From contig NZ_CP090446.1 of NCBI RefSeq assembly GCF_021442025.1, positions 1,178,001-1,242,000 on the forward strand: 64,000 nucleotides of DNA, written 5' to 3'. Both the position numbers and the translations under genes were made by a program. Shown here piece by piece: positions 35,987 to 44,206 of this stretch (its first letter is position 1; each line of letters begins with the position of its first letter). This DNA is from Sphingobacterium sp. SRCM116780. Lineage in GTDB: Bacteria; Bacteroidota; Bacteroidia; Sphingobacteriales; Sphingobacteriaceae. Below the pieces are notes generated by a model, which saw only the letters and a program-made list of their open reading frames with translations, did not search any database and was not told where the DNA came from.

Positions 35987-37156
35987 ATGAGTGATTTTAG
36001 CGAAAAGAGGGTTCATCAGCAAATTCGTAATTTTGAAAGAGCTATAGACGGATATGAAGGGAATGAACCTTTTGCCCGGTACCTTACCTCATTCTTTAAA
36101 ATAAATAAACAAATGGGTTCTAAGGACCGAAAATGGACTTCCCGTTTGTGTTATAATTATTTTCGGTTGGGAAAAGCTGCTAAGCAATTATCGCAACAAA
36201 AAAGATTAATTCTTGCAGAATATTTGTGTGAAACAGAAAGCCCTTTTGTTTCCTTATTAGAACCAGAATGGAATTTGGATTTATCATTAGATGAGAAATT
36301 TCATTTTTTAAAAGAACAAAAGATTTTAGAACTGGACAGCATTTTCCCATTTAAAAAATATCTATCAAAGGAGATTGATCAAGATCGTTTTATTCAAAAT
36401 CAATTTGTCCAGCCTGATTTATTTATTCGCGTTAGAAAAGGTAAGGAACAGTTTGTGAAAGCTATTTTTGAATCAGAAAAAATAGCTTACCATTTTGTTA
36501 CATCTCAAACTGTGGCCTTGGAAAATGGTACTTCTTTACAACGATTTAAAGATTTGGATGGAGAAATCGAGGTTCAGGATTTATCTTCACAGCGTACGTT
36601 AGATTTTATGAAGGCCTTTCCAAAAGAGAGTTGGTGGGATGCTTGTGCAGCATCAGGAGGGAAGGCATTATTGTTTTTGGATGCTAACCCAACAATCAAT
36701 TTGATGGTTTCAGATGTACGTATGAGTATTTTGCGTAATCTGGATGAACGATTTGATCGCGCAGGTATTAGAAATTATCGAAAAAAAATAGTTGATTTAA
36801 CGAAAGACACAACTACTATTTTAGGTAATGAACTTTTTGATGGGATTATTTTAGATGCTCCGTGCACAGGTTCAGGTACTTGGGGGCGTACTCCTGAAAA
36901 TATTAGTTATTTCGATATTAAGAAAATAGCGGAATTTTCTAGTTTACAAAAAGAAATTGCTAAAAATGTCTCCAGACATTTAAAAGTTGGAAAACCTTTG
37001 GTTTATATCACTTGTTCTGTTTTTGAAAAAGAAAACGAAGAGGTTATTCAATATATACAGGGGGAATTAGGCTATCAGCTAGAAGCTTATCAAGTTTTGA
37101 AAGGATATAATGAAAAGGCAGACAGCATGTTCGTTGCCCGCCTGATCAAATTATAA
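35987..37156 (+). CDS. RsmB/NOL1-type RNA m5C methyltransferase
   Basis: The 389-residue protein has a helical N-terminal region and the SAM-dependent domain of the Sun/RsmB/NOP2 family. FPKESWWDACAASGGKALLFL near 217 is motif I, DGIILDAPCTGSGTWGRTPE near 286 contains the PC-motif IV Cys, and LVYITCSVFEKENEEVIQY near 346 holds the catalytic TCS Cys. It likely makes 5-methylcytosine in rRNA. It starts 2 bases after the preceding lipoprotein stop, suggesting guaA-lipoprotein-methyltransferase co-transcription. Confidence 0.87.
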   Translation: MSDFSEKRVHQQIRNFERAIDGYEGNEPFARYLTSFFKINKQMGSKDRKWTSRLCYNYFRLGKAAKQLSQQKRLILAEYLCETESPFVSLLEPEWNLDLSLDEKFHFLKEQKILELDSIFPFKKYLSKEIDQDRFIQNQFVQPDLFIRVRKGKEQFVKAIFESEKIAYHFVTSQTVALENGTSLQRFKDLDGEIEVQDLSSQRTLDFMKAFPKESWWDACAASGGKALLFLDANPTINLMVSDVRMSILRNLDERFDRAGIRNYRKKIVDLTKDTTTILGNELFDGIILDAPCTGSGTWGRTPENISYFDIKKIAEFSSLQKEIAKNVSRHLKVGKPLVYITCSVFEKENEEVIQYIQGELGYQLEAYQVLKGYNEKADSMFVARLIKL

Positions 37157-37157
37157 G

Positions 37158-37631
37158 TTATTCGCATTTGCTGGGTACAACAAGTACTGGGCAAGTTGCT
37201 TTTCTGATCACTGATTCTGAAACCGACCCGGATATAAAATGGTCAAATCCTGTTCTTCCATGAGATCCCATTACAATGAAATCTGCGGACCATTCGACTG
37301 CTGTTGCTAATATTTCTTCTTTGATAGAGCCGATTCTATTGAATAGAAAAACTTCGTGGGCCCCTTCAAATTCTTGTCCAAGTTCTTCTAAATATTTTTG
37401 GGCATTCTGTTGCTCAATCTCCGATACCTCAGGTATGATGATTGGTTGTTGTCCGAGCAAAGGATCTGCACCATAACTCGCTGGAGAGGTCGGGGAAGTA
37501 ACGGTAACTAATGCTACCGAAGTTCCAAATTTTTTAACCATCTCTTTTGCATAGGCAATACACTTAAGAACACAAGGTTCATCTTCTACAGCTACTAATA
37601 TTCTTGTGATTTTTACTGCATTCGTTTCCAT
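37158..37631 (-). CDS. Universal stress protein (UspA family)
   Basis: The start is placed at the ATG at 37631 (157 residues). Family sequence begins at KITRILVAVEDEPCVLKCIA, and the frame upstream to 37754 overlaps the divergent gene. The C-terminal DFIVMGSHGRTGFDHFISGS and SVSESVIRKATCPVLVVP is the G-2x-G-9x-G-S/T ATP-binding signature, so this is an ATP-binding type. USPs are small cytoplasmic stress proteins. It converges with the methyltransferase, with 1 base between stops. Confidence 0.9.
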   Translation of the reverse strand: METNAVKITRILVAVEDEPCVLKCIAYAKEMVKKFGTSVALVTVTSPTSPASYGADPLLGQQPIIIPEVSEIEQQNAQKYLEELGQEFEGAHEVFLFNRIGSIKEEILATAVEWSADFIVMGSHGRTGFDHFISGSVSESVIRKATCPVLVVPSKCE

Positions 37632-37699
37632 GGTTATCGTATTAAAGTTTATATTCGTATATAATAACGGAATATACGTTTTTTTGTTTTGATATATAC

Positions 37700-38473
37700 A
37701 TGGAATACGGAATTTGTAATTTAACGGTTGTTCCTCTTCGAGCGGATGAGGCACACCGTAGTGAAATGGTTTCGCAAGTTATTTTTGGAGAAACTTTTGA
37801 AATATTAGCCAGGTCAATAAATTGGACAAAAGTTCGAACAACATCTGATAGCTATATAGGCTGGATACAGAATGGCCAATTTTTGACGGTAGATGATGTT
37901 GGTTTTTGTGCATATCAGCTGTTAAATAAAAAGTATATTGGCTTTGAAGGTGGTTTTTTATCTTATAGTGATCATCATATTCAGCTTTTACATGGAACTT
38001 TTCTTCGAGAAGGTTTCTCGTATTGTCAGGAAAATGACTCGCAGGAGTTTACAGTTCAGGTATTAACTTTGGGGCAAGAAGATTTTGTCAATAAAGTAAG
38101 TCATATCGCTAAGCAATATTGGGGTGCTCCTTATCTATGGGGAGGTCGATCAAAGTTTGGAATTGATTGTTCTGGTTTTTCACAGCTGGTTTATCAGTCA
38201 TTCGGTTACCAATTACCTAGAGATGCTTATCAACAAGCTGAAATTGGAAACACGGTTGACTTTCTAACCGAGATTCAAGTGGGGGATTTAGCTTTTTTTG
38301 ATAATGAAGAAGGAAAGATAACACATGTCGGTGTGATGTTGGACTCAGGAACAATTATTCATGCTTCATCTTGTGTGCGTATAGACCGAATGGATCAGGA
38401 AGGAATATTTAATAAGGAATTAAACAAATACACACATAAGCTCCGGATAGTAAAGCGATATATCTCAGAATAA
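37700..38473 (+). CDS. NlpC/P60 (C40) cell-wall peptidase with SH3-like domain
   Basis: The 257-residue protein has an SH3b-like N-terminal part (VPLRADEAHRSEMVSQVIFG, WTKVRTTSDSYIGWIQNGQF), then the C40 domain from about 130: YLWGGRSKFGIDCSGFSQLV (catalytic Cys), KITHVGVMLDSGTIIHASS (His residues). It resembles the gamma-D-glutamyl-L-diamino acid endopeptidases that act on muropeptides. No signal peptide is visible, which fits a cytoplasmic recycling enzyme (YkfC-like) better than a secreted hydrolase. Confidence 0.9.
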   Translation: MEYGICNLTVVPLRADEAHRSEMVSQVIFGETFEILARSINWTKVRTTSDSYIGWIQNGQFLTVDDVGFCAYQLLNKKYIGFEGGFLSYSDHHIQLLHGTFLREGFSYCQENDSQEFTVQVLTLGQEDFVNKVSHIAKQYWGAPYLWGGRSKFGIDCSGFSQLVYQSFGYQLPRDAYQQAEIGNTVDFLTEIQVGDLAFFDNEEGKITHVGVMLDSGTIIHASSCVRIDRMDQEGIFNKELNKYTHKLRIVKRYISE

Positions 38474-38474
38474 A

Positions 38475-38510
38475 GATAAAATAAAAGGCTCGCGAGCCTT
38501 TTATTTTATC
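38475..38510. terminator. 36-bp perfect palindrome, bidirectional terminator
   Basis: A perfect inverted repeat centred on GGCTCGCGAGCC, with A/T-rich outer arms, lies between the convergent genes ending at 38473 (+) and 38524 (-). Confidence 0.9.
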
Positions 38511-38523
38511 GGGTTAGTGAACC

Positions 38524-39153
38524 TTAAAATTTGAAAGTCAAACCAAATTTAGCTGTATCAAAAAAGTTGTTGAAGCTGTTGATATTAGCATTGAATGTAT
38601 TTTGTGATTTTCCTCCTTCAGGTTTTTCTGAGTGGTAAGATAATAAATCTGTTAATCCAAAGTTGATCGCAATATTAGATGTTACGAAGTAATTAACTCC
38701 TAATCCAGCACCAGCACCAAATCCTTTGCTTTTAGGAATATCTACTGTAGTTGTACCGTTATTAATTTCCCCAGTTGTTTGGTTATAACCTGCAGCTAAT
38801 TGTGCATAAGTTTTGAAACGTGAACCTAATTCTAAAAAGTAATAACGACCATAAGCACCTACACCAAACTTGTTGCTTTTTGCATAAGTATCTTCGCTTC
38901 CTGAATAATCAGTTTCTTTGTGATTACCAAAATTGAAATCTAATCCAACAGCAAATTTATCTGATACAAAATATCCTACAGAAGGGTTAAAATTGAAAGT
39001 GCTTGTTTTTTCTTTGTCTCCTTTATCATCAGAAGTGTTTGCAGATAAATTGCCTTCTATGATAAAGTCAGTTTTTTTGAAGCCAAATTCTTGAGCGTTA
39101 GAAGCAAATGTTAAACCAGCTACAGCAGTTAAAGTAAGTAATAATTTTTTCAT
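38524..39153 (-). CDS. Porin-like outer membrane beta-barrel protein
   Basis: The 209-residue protein has a signal peptide (LLTLTAVAGLTFASNAQ) and an 8-stranded barrel pattern of alternating residues: TDFIIEGNLSANTS, STFNFNPSVGYFVSDKFAVGL, NKFGVGAYGRYYFLELGSRF, GFGAGAGLGVNYFVTSNIAIN. It ends in FDTAKFGLTFKF, with the C-terminal Phe needed for insertion by BAM. Typical of small outer-membrane proteins (OMP_b-brl). Its gene follows a 547-base gap. Confidence 0.88.
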   Translation of the reverse strand: MKKLLLTLTAVAGLTFASNAQEFGFKKTDFIIEGNLSANTSDDKGDKEKTSTFNFNPSVGYFVSDKFAVGLDFNFGNHKETDYSGSEDTYAKSNKFGVGAYGRYYFLELGSRFKTYAQLAAGYNQTTGEINNGTTTVDIPKSKGFGAGAGLGVNYFVTSNIAINFGLTDLLSYHSEKPEGGKSQNTFNANINSFNNFFDTAKFGLTFKF

Positions 39154-39545
39154 CTTTTTAATGATTTGTGATTGTAATTTTAATAATCAATCCTTTTGAC
39201 TATTTGATAGATATTATCAATACCGAGACCAAAGTTATTGTACATTGTCATAAAAATGTATGAAATAATAGGGTGTAAATATAAATTACACACTATTAAT
39301 GCTTTATAAATAGTTTATATTGCTGATAATTTAAAATTTATATTCTAATTTTTTGAAATTCATACTGTATTAACTTTTTGTGAAAAAATGTCAGTTTTAA
39401 TAATCTGACAAAAAATGACCAAATGTCAGTTAAGCTATTTAATCTTTTATTTTGTATTAATTGGTTCGTGACTTTTTAAGCAGATCATTTTAGTTTCTGA
39501 AAAACGTCCATGAAATGTTTCTTTATTCAAAAGGTGTGTTGGAAA

Positions 39546-39566
39546 TGAACGTTTCGAAAAGTTTAG
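39546..39566 (+). repeat. Dispersed 21-base intergenic repeat, copy 2
   Basis: TGAACGTTTCGAAAAGTTTAG matches copy 1 at 33006 except for one C/T. GGAAA precedes it here; a diverged third copy starting GGAAATGAACG is at 55250-55276. Confidence 0.5.
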
Positions 39567-39641
39567 AGATAATCTTCTTTTGATTGCGAGTTGTTTGTGT
39601 GCGTTTACTCAAAGGGATAAGAAAATTTTCAAATTAACATA

Positions 39642-39677
39642 AAAAAGGCGATAGATCATTATTGATATATCGCCTTT
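39642..39677 (-). terminator. Terminator after dnaJ
   Basis: AAAAGGCGATA and its complement TATCGCCTTTT enclose a loop of about 14 bases. On the minus strand the T-rich end follows the stem, 24 bases after the dnaJ stop. Confidence 0.85.
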
Positions 39678-39700
39678 TCTATAGTAGAAATTTTTATTAT

Positions 39701-40858
39701 TTATTCGAAGTATTCTTTAATTCTTTCAAAGAATGATTTTTCTGCTTTGCCAGGTTGAGGTTTGAAATTTGGTGATTCTTTCAATTTCTGTAAAATTTCT
39801 TTTTCATCAGAAGATACAGCTTTAGGAGTCCAAATATTAACATACACCAGTTGATCTCCTTTATGATAAGAATTAACTTCTGGAATACCTTTCCCTTTTA
39901 ATCTTAATATTTTACCAGCTTGTGTTCCAGGGTCGATTTTAATTTTTGCTTTTCCATCGATTGTTGGAACTTCTATGTTAGTACCTAAAGTTGCATCAAC
40001 AAAATTAATGTACAAGTCATAGATAACATTGAGACCATCTCTTTTTAATGATTCATGTGGTATCTCTTCAATTAAGATAATTAAATCACCTGCAATACCT
40101 CCACGGGGAGCTGCATTTCCTTTTCCGCTCATCGACAATTGCATGCCTTCACTTACACCTGCAGGAATATTAATTGCAATCGTTTCTTCTCCTCTTTCTA
40201 ATCCTTCTCCTCTACATGTTGTACATTTCGCTGTAATTTCGACTCCTTCTCCATTACAAGTAGGGCAGGTGCTGGTTGTTTGCATCTGTCCTAAGATGGT
40301 GTTGGTTACGCGACGTACAGATCCAGAACCACCACAAGTATTACAAGTATGGGAGGAAGATTTATCTTTTGCGCCAGTTCCGTCACATGTATGACAGTTT
40401 ACTTGCTTATTTACTTTAACTTTTTTCTCGACTCCTTTAGCAATTTCCTCTAGTGTCAATTTTACCTTAATGCGTAGGTTTGTTCCTTTGGCAACACGAC
40501 GACCACCTCTTGAACCGCCTCCTCCGCCACCAAAGAAGCTTTCGAAAGGATGACCACCTCCACCAAATATATCTCCGAATTGGCTGAATATATCATCCAT
40601 ATTCATACCACCACCATAACCACCACCGGAAGCCGAGTTACCTGCATGACCAAATTGGTCATATCGTTGCTTTTTCTGAGGATTGCTTAATACATCATAT
40701 GCCTCGGCAGCCTCTTTGAATTTTTCTTCAGCTTCATGATCACCAGGATTTTTATCCGGATGATACTTTACGGCTAGTTTACGATAAGCAGATTTAATTT
40801 CTTTTTCATCTGCACCACGAGCTACACCTAATATATCGTAATAATCTCTTTTTGACAT
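39701..40858 (-). CDS. dnaJ: Chaperone DnaJ
   Basis: The 385-residue type-I J-protein carries the J domain with [19 protein letters not shown] (HPD motif), then a Gly-rich region (about 70-125), then four zinc repeats, [24 protein letters not shown] and CTTCRGEG (about 155-215), and the client-binding C-terminal domain with [19 protein letters not shown]. It activates DnaK's ATPase. It lies 11 bases downstream of grpE; dnaK itself is not in the window. Confidence 0.97.
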   Translation of the reverse strand: MSKRDYYDILGVARGADEKEIKSAYRKLAVKYHPDKNPGDHEAEEKFKEAAEAYDVLSNPQKKQRYDQFGHAGNSASGGGYGGGMNMDDIFSQFGDIFGGGGHPFESFFGGGGGGSRGGRRVAKGTNLRIKVKLTLEEIAKGVEKKVKVNKQVNCHTCDGTGAKDKSSSHTCNTCGGSGSVRRVTNTILGQMQTTSTCPTCNGEGVEITAKCTTCRGEGLERGEETIAINIPAGVSEGMQLSMSGKGNAAPRGGIAGDLIILIEEIPHESLKRDGLNVIYDLYINFVDATLGTNIEVPTIDGKAKIKIDPGTQAGKILRLKGKGIPEVNSYHKGDQLVYVNIWTPKAVSSDEKEILQKLKESPNFKPQPGKAEKSFFERIKEYFE

Positions 40859-40869
40859 TGCTTTTTATC

Positions 40870-41406
40870 TTATTGACCTATAATTACTTTTGCATGACGG
40901 ATTACTTTATCATTTAAATAGTAACCTTTCTCAATAACATCAATAATTTTATTTTTTAAATCTGGAGTGGGGGCTGGGATAGCGGTAATTGCTTCTTGTA
41001 AGTCAGCATCGAATTCTTTACCCAATACATCCATTTCTTGTAGTCCTTGGTGTTCCAAAGTCTGTCTGAATTTATTATTGACAATATCAATACCTGTTTT
41101 TACAGATTCTACATCCGTAGCGGTTTCCATCGCTTTTAAAGCTCTATCGAAATCATCTAATGTGGATAATAGTTTGGTGATAACATCTTTTCCAGCAGAT
41201 TGAATCAGTTCAACACGTTCTTTGCTTGTACGTTTTCTATAATTATCAAATTCAGCTGACAAACGGACATATTTATCCTTTGCTTCTGCCAATTCAGCAC
41301 TTAATTTTTCTTCAACAGAAAGTTCAATTGTTTCTTCTTGATTTTCTGCTGTATTATCCTCAATAGGATCTTGAATAGTCTCGTTATTATTTTCTTGTTC
41401 GCTCAT
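40870..41406 (-). CDS. grpE: Nucleotide exchange factor GrpE
   Basis: The 178-residue protein has an acidic N-terminal tail (QEETIELSVEEKLSAELAEA), a long coiled helix (KYVRLSAEFDNYRKRTSKER), and a C-terminal beta domain with TLEHQGLQEMDVLGKEFDAD and VIEKGYYLNDKVIRHAKVIIG, the GrpE signature. It releases ADP from DnaK. It heads the grpE-dnaJ operon. Confidence 0.96.
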   Translation of the reverse strand: MSEQENNNETIQDPIEDNTAENQEETIELSVEEKLSAELAEAKDKYVRLSAEFDNYRKRTSKERVELIQSAGKDVITKLLSTLDDFDRALKAMETATDVESVKTGIDIVNNKFRQTLEHQGLQEMDVLGKEFDADLQEAITAIPAPTPDLKNKIIDVIEKGYYLNDKVIRHAKVIIGQ

Positions 41407-41487
41407 ATCTTTCTAAATTCTAAGTTGGAAACTCATGTTCTGTCTTAAAAATTAATTATAGTCAAAGTTGTTGCCAAAACAATAAAA

Positions 41488-41535
41488 TCCGACACCTTGT
41501 CAGTAACCTGGAAATTGTACTAACAAAATGTCGGA
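41488..41535 (-). terminator. Terminator-like hairpin between ftsE and grpE
   Basis: ATCCGACA and TGTCGGAT (outer 8 bp) plus TTGT/ACAA (inner 4 bp) form a stem. Read on the minus strand it is followed by TTTTATTGTTTT. It would end the ftsE transcript before grpE. Confidence 0.55.
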
Positions 41536-41563
41536 TGAGAGGGTTTTCTGTCAGTCTTGACGT

Positions 41564-42244
41564 TTATATTTCGACTTGATCTAATAACACACCATCTGCG
41601 GTTTTGATAATGCGAGAAGGCATATTTCGAATGATTTGGTAATCATGTGTTGCCATTAAAATAGCCGTCCCAGAGGAAGCGATATCACGTAAAAGTAAGA
41701 CGATTTCTTCGGAAGTAGCCGGGTCAAGATTTCCTGTTGGTTCATCGGCTAATATAATTTCGGGATTATTTAACAATGCGCGGGCAATAACAATACGCTG
41801 TTGTTCTCCTCCAGAAAGTTCGTGGGGCATTTTTTTCAATTTCGAACGAAGACCTACTTTTTCCAATACGTCTAGCATTCTGTGCTCGATTTGAGATTTA
41901 TCTTTCCAACCTGTTGCTCTAAGAGCGAATTCTAAATTTTTCTCTACCGAACGATCTGATAATAAGTGAAAGTCTTGAAAAACAATTCCTAGTTTACGTC
42001 TTAAGTAAGGTACATCATTGTCATGAAGTTTTTTAAGGTCAAAACCAGCGATTAATCCTTCACCGTTACCAATGTATAAATCTCCATAAATAATTTTAAG
42101 CAAACTACTTTTTCCGCTACCAGATTGACCGATAAGATAAAGAAACTCCCCTTTATTGATATTCAAATTCACATTGGATAAAACCAAATGCTTTTGTTGG
42201 TAGATATCGACGTTTTTTAATGTGATTACTGTATTTCCAGACAT
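41564..42244 (-). CDS. ftsE: FtsE-like cell-division ABC ATPase
   Basis: The 226-residue ABC ATPase has LIGQSGSGKSSLLKIIYGDL (Walker A) near residue 38, VFQDFHLLSDRSVEKNLEFALR (Q-loop and FtsE-type sequence) near 90, LSGGEQQRIVIARALL (signature) near 142 and ILADEPTGNLDPATSEEI (Walker B) near 160. FtsE partners FtsX and couples divisome activity to cell-wall hydrolases. ftsX is not adjacent; in Bacteroidota it is often elsewhere. The gene follows a 67-residue protein by 4 bases. Confidence 0.88.
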   Translation of the reverse strand: MSGNTVITLKNVDIYQQKHLVLSNVNLNINKGEFLYLIGQSGSGKSSLLKIIYGDLYIGNGEGLIAGFDLKKLHDNDVPYLRRKLGIVFQDFHLLSDRSVEKNLEFALRATGWKDKSQIEHRMLDVLEKVGLRSKLKKMPHELSGGEQQRIVIARALLNNPEIILADEPTGNLDPATSEEIVLLLRDIASSGTAILMATHDYQIIRNMPSRIIKTADGVLLDQVEI

Positions 42245-42248
42245 TGAA

Positions 42249-42452
42249 CTATAATTCTAATTTTTTTATTTTTCCAAACGGTAATTCCTTTACCATTTGC
42301 ATAATGTATTCCGATTTGTCACCCAATCCAATTTTGTCTAAAGACTTATCAGGACGATCAACCCTGAAATATGCTAATAACGTGAATGCATCGTCTCTTA
42401 ATTGGACATAGTCTGGGATTTTAGCAACTCCTTTTACTTTGATTATATACAT
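42249..42452 (-). CDS. Small conserved protein between luxC-like and ftsE genes
   Basis: The 67-residue protein MYIIKVKGVAKIPDYVQLRD... ends FGKIKKLEL. It is a mixed alpha/beta sequence without signal peptide or metal motif. I do not recognise a named family. Its 4-base spacing to ftsE and 58-base spacing from the luxC-like gene suggest one operon. Confidence 0.72.
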   Translation of the reverse strand: MYIIKVKGVAKIPDYVQLRDDAFTLLAYFRVDRPDKSLDKIGLGDKSEYIMQMVKELPFGKIKKLEL

Positions 42453-42510
42453 CTATTGACAAAGTTAGTACTTTTTATTTCAAAATCCTTTTACGAATAT
42501 AAGGCTATGC

Positions 42511-43524
42511 TTATTGGTTTGCAAATAAAAAATCTAATGTATTTACACCATCAGCATAGTCATTTAATGCGGGATTCTGACTTGAACCGAATTTAAAAGT
42601 TGGTGTTTTGATTTTTAATTCTGTTTCTGAAGTCACACATTGCAAACGATCATTTTCTGCATTTAAGTATTGTACGACATCATTTAAATTTTCATACTCT
42701 TCATAATAAACGACTGCTAGAGGTGAAGCGATTTTTTTATCCTCCTTTAATAGTAAAAATCCATTATCATAATGTTTATCTGCATTGATGAGATAAATGG
42801 ATTTGTTATAATCGTAATTATTATTGTATTTGAAATGCTTATTTACCGGTTCAAAAGATTCAATTCCTTCATAAAAATGACTGATATTATAATTTTTTGG
42901 AAAGAATAGCTTAGATACGGATCGACAACCTAAACCATAATAGTCAAAAATATCATGTCCCAATGCCTCTAATTGTTCTGGAGATTCATTTCCGGTAATT
43001 ACAGCAACACTATTTCTATTTTTTCTGATGATATGTGGTTTCTGACCAAAGTAGTGTTCGAAATAACGGGATGAATTGTTCGATCCTGTTGCAATAACTA
43101 GATCAAAATTTGTTAGACGCTCCACCAATTCTATTTTTTCTTTAAAACGTGGTTCTAGTGCTATTAATGTATTGACAATATAAGTCGTCAAAGAAGCATC
43201 ATCAGAAGAAACTTTTATCTGAGCATGGAAACCAGCAGCTAAAACACATAAGATATCATGAAACCCGACTAAAGGAATATTACCTGCTAATACTAAACCT
43301 ACTGTTTTATTGCTTTGAAGATCTGGATAGCAGGATAACCAGTTTTCTAATTGATCAAAAGTTAAATTGCTCTTCCAAGTCGCAAAAGCTTTTTCAACAT
43401 GATCAGATGTATACCATGCGTTTTTATATTGAGCAGATTGTATTAATTGATTTAACTCATCATTATCCTTATGAAATAAGTCTGCGAGTTTTACAAAAGC
43501 TTCTATTCGTTGTTTCTTTGTCAA
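42511..43524 (-). CDS. LuxC-type acyl-CoA reductase
   Basis: The 337-residue reading uses a TTG start at 43524, giving LTKKQRIEAFVKLADLFHK as the beginning; no ATG lies in this part of the frame. LVLAGNIPLVGFHDILCVLAAGF near 80, LVIATGSNNSSRYFEHYF near 150 and DYYGLGCRSVSKLFFPK near 205 match LuxC; the Cys in GLGCRSV is the likely acyl-thioester site, as in aldehyde dehydrogenases. LuxC reduces fatty acyl groups to aldehydes with NADPH in luminous bacteria. There is no luciferase here. It is divergent from a ferredoxin gene. Confidence 0.82.
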   Translation of the reverse strand: MTKKQRIEAFVKLADLFHKDNDELNQLIQSAQYKNAWYTSDHVEKAFATWKSNLTFDQLENWLSCYPDLQSNKTVGLVLAGNIPLVGFHDILCVLAAGFHAQIKVSSDDASLTTYIVNTLIALEPRFKEKIELVERLTNFDLVIATGSNNSSRYFEHYFGQKPHIIRKNRNSVAVITGNESPEQLEALGHDIFDYYGLGCRSVSKLFFPKNYNISHFYEGIESFEPVNKHFKYNNNYDYNKSIYLINADKHYDNGFLLLKEDKKIASPLAVVYYEEYENLNDVVQYLNAENDRLQCVTSETELKIKTPTFKFGSSQNPALNDYADGVNTLDFLFANQ

Positions 43525-43669
43525 AATGTAAAAATTAATAAACGTGTATACACAAATTTGTTTTATATTTGTCGTATTAAATACAATCAACAAAATCCAA
43601 ATTACTCTTATTTTAACATGTGTAAAAAGATTTGATTGTATAAATCAATACAAAAATAGTTTTTTATCA

Positions 43670-43677
43670 TAATTTTG
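43670..43677 (+). promoter_or_regulatory. -7 element (TAATTTTG) for the ferredoxin gene
   Basis: TAATTTTG matches TAnnTTTG and lies 9 bases before the ATG at 43687. The luxC-like gene diverges from the same intergenic space. Confidence 0.5.
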
Positions 43678-43686
43678 AGGTTATAA

Positions 43687-44037
43687 ATGGCGATTAAAAT
43701 TACAGACGAGTGTATTAACTGTGGTGCTTGTGAACCGGAGTGCCCAAATAATGCAATATATGATGCAGGTGTGAGCTGGAAATTTTCCGATGGAACATCA
43801 TTGGATGGTATTATTGACTTCGGAGATGGGGTGACATTAGATGCTGACGATTCCCAAGCTGCTGTATCTAATGAAGTGTATTATATTGTTTCTGACAAAT
43901 GTACAGAGTGTGTTGGTTTTCATGATGAACCACAATGTGCAGCGGTTTGTCCAGTAGATTGTTGTGTAGATGACGAAGAAGTTCGTGAATCTCAAGAAGA
44001 ATTATTAGCAAAAAAAGCTTGGTTACACGCTGAATAA
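43687..44037 (+). CDS. 2[4Fe-4S] ferredoxin
   Basis: The 116-residue protein has two cluster-binding motifs: CINCGACEPECP at residues 10-21, and CTECVGFHDEPQCAAVCPVDCC near 77-98. Between them is an acidic insert of about 45 residues (SDGTSLDGIIDFGDGVTLDA). This longer insert is typical of Bacteroidota ferredoxins rather than of clostridial short ones. Electron carrier in the cytoplasm. A terminator follows. Confidence 0.93.
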   Translation: MAIKITDECINCGACEPECPNNAIYDAGVSWKFSDGTSLDGIIDFGDGVTLDADDSQAAVSNEVYYIVSDKCTECVGFHDEPQCAAVCPVDCCVDDEEVRESQEELLAKKAWLHAE

Positions 44038-44060
44038 TTGCTATTTAAAATAAAATTTCG

Positions 44061-44097
44061 AAAAAGGTAGAATATTAAAATATTCTACCTTTTTTTA
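44061..44097 (+). terminator. Terminator after the ferredoxin gene
   Basis: AAAAAGGTAGAATATT and its complement enclose an AAA loop, and a T run follows. Confidence 0.9.
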
Positions 44098-44149
44098 TGC
44101 TTTTACCTTTCTACTAAGTTTGTAGTTATTACAAACAGCCATATTTATA

Positions 44150-44180
44150 TTTGTGAATGCCTAGTATTTTTTTATTTTTG
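44150..44180 (+). promoter_or_regulatory. Complete Bacteroidota promoter (TTTG-N19-TATTTTTG) for the symporter gene
   Basis: TTTG at 44150-44153 is followed after exactly 19 bases by TATTTTTG at 44173-44180. This is the best match to the phylum consensus (TTTG/TTG at -33, TAnnTTTG at -7) in the window. The ATG is at 44207. Confidence 0.78.
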
Positions 44181-44206
44181 TATTTAACCTTTTTAAAAGT
44201 TTGCTG

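Larger units (their letters stand above)
39154..39700. other. 547-base gene-free stretch: promoter, repeat copy and dnaJ terminator
   Basis: No open frame here looks real. It holds the porin promoter side (minus-strand -7 element TAACTTTG at 39230-39237, 77 bases before the ATG), an AT-rich stretch with GTGTAAATATAAATTACACAC at 39272-39292, a copy of the dispersed repeat at 39546-39566, and the terminator at 39642-39677. The porin leader of about 70 bases is the longest I infer in the window. Confidence 0.6.

Noticed and set aside
37632..37754. 41-residue extension of the universal stress protein
   Set aside because: It overlaps the start of the divergent NlpC/P60 gene and lacks family character.
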